Assembly: GCA_900317085.1 (NCBI GenBank)
Contig: ONFJ01000004.1
Location: forward strand, 1-47,390
Direction: 5' to 3'
Length of the DNA: 47,390 nt
Origin: an uncultured Eubacteriales bacterium
GTDB taxonomy: Bacteria > Bacillota > Clostridia > Oscillospirales > Acutalibacteraceae
Shown: one piece after another, positions 47,350 to 47,390 of the stretch
Layout of the letters: the number at the start of each line of letters is the position of its first letter
How positions within the stretch are numbered: the first letter of the stretch is position 1
Made by a program: the position numbers and the translations under genes
The notes under the pieces: generated by a model
What the model was told of the DNA's origin: nothing
Database searches by the model: none
The model's input: the letters and a program-made list of their open reading frames with translations, nothing else

Positions 47350-47390
47350 GAATTGTATTGCGGAAAACTTACCTTTTCAACTTCTTTTGC

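Overview
The window looks like chromosomal DNA of a GC-rich (roughly 60% by eye) anaerobic member of the Clostridia, most like the gut Oscillospiraceae/Ruminococcaceae. The reasons are a complete RnfCDGEAB operon, an McsA-McsB protein-arginine kinase pair, a DinR/LexA-type SOS box, a MurE-FemX-like peptidoglycan pair, a WalJ-RlmH pair and strong AGGAGG ribosome binding sites. The species call is an inference from gene content only. Almost everything is ordinary, densely packed housekeeping DNA. The exception is an AT-rich island at about 7.4-9.46 kb.

Layout. 1-6.0 kb: end of a HAD hydrolase gene, a membrane protein and an acidic protein, a small secreted/membrane protein on the other strand, then sbcDC. 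6.07-7.6 kb: a secreted SGNH hydrolase and two tRNA-Ser genes. 7.6-9.1 kb: an IS200/IS605-type element carrying only tnpB, with a structured right end that probably encodes its guide (omega) RNA. 9.46-11.2 kb: an SOS-regulated Y-family polymerase plus YolD-like gene. 11.3-14.5 kb: ThiE-like protein, lipoprotein amidase, aldose 1-epimerase and tRNA-Gly. 14.5-17.1 kb: DtxR/MntR-type regulator and a two-component system. 17.1-19.2 kb: pgk-tpiA. 19.3-25.1 kb: valS, two TrkA-type proteins, TrkH and TrmL. 25.3-29.05 kb: MurE-like ligase, FemX-like transferase and RluA-family synthase. 29.2-33.0 kb: alpha/beta hydrolase, murA, walJ and rlmH. 33.0-36.0 kb: two single-pass proteins with acidic cytoplasmic parts and mucin-like tails, and a lipoprotein. 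36.2-37.6 kb: two MgtC-family proteins in tandem. 37.7-40.0 kb: serC-serA. 40.25-45.44 kb: the Rnf operon. 45.76-47.28 kb: mcsA-mcsB.

How it works together. Several cell-envelope functions cluster: MurA, MurE, FemX-like, amidase and the surface-exposed proteins. Rnf supplies ferredoxin:NAD+ oxidoreduction coupled to ion pumping; Trk handles potassium. Each of five convergent gene pairs shares one two-way hairpin terminator.

The observations most worth a second look are these. (1) A perfect DinR/LexA operator core, GAACAAATGTTC, sits at the predicted transcription start of tnpB and is identical to the one between the -35 and -10 of the Y-family polymerase promoter 2.1 kb away, so the TnpB nuclease may be DNA-damage inducible. 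(2) The 9-mer GGCGATGTA (13 copies) and its one-base relative TAAATCGCC, found right after three stop codons, recur far above chance. (3) A near-consensus promoter lies inside rlmH, just upstream of the two surface proteins. (4) The MurE specificity loop departs from both the DAP and the lysine type, next to a FemX-like gene. (5) The Rnf leader carries a perfect 12-bp-arm inverted repeat at its predicted 5' end. No wholly new multi-gene system could be demonstrated.
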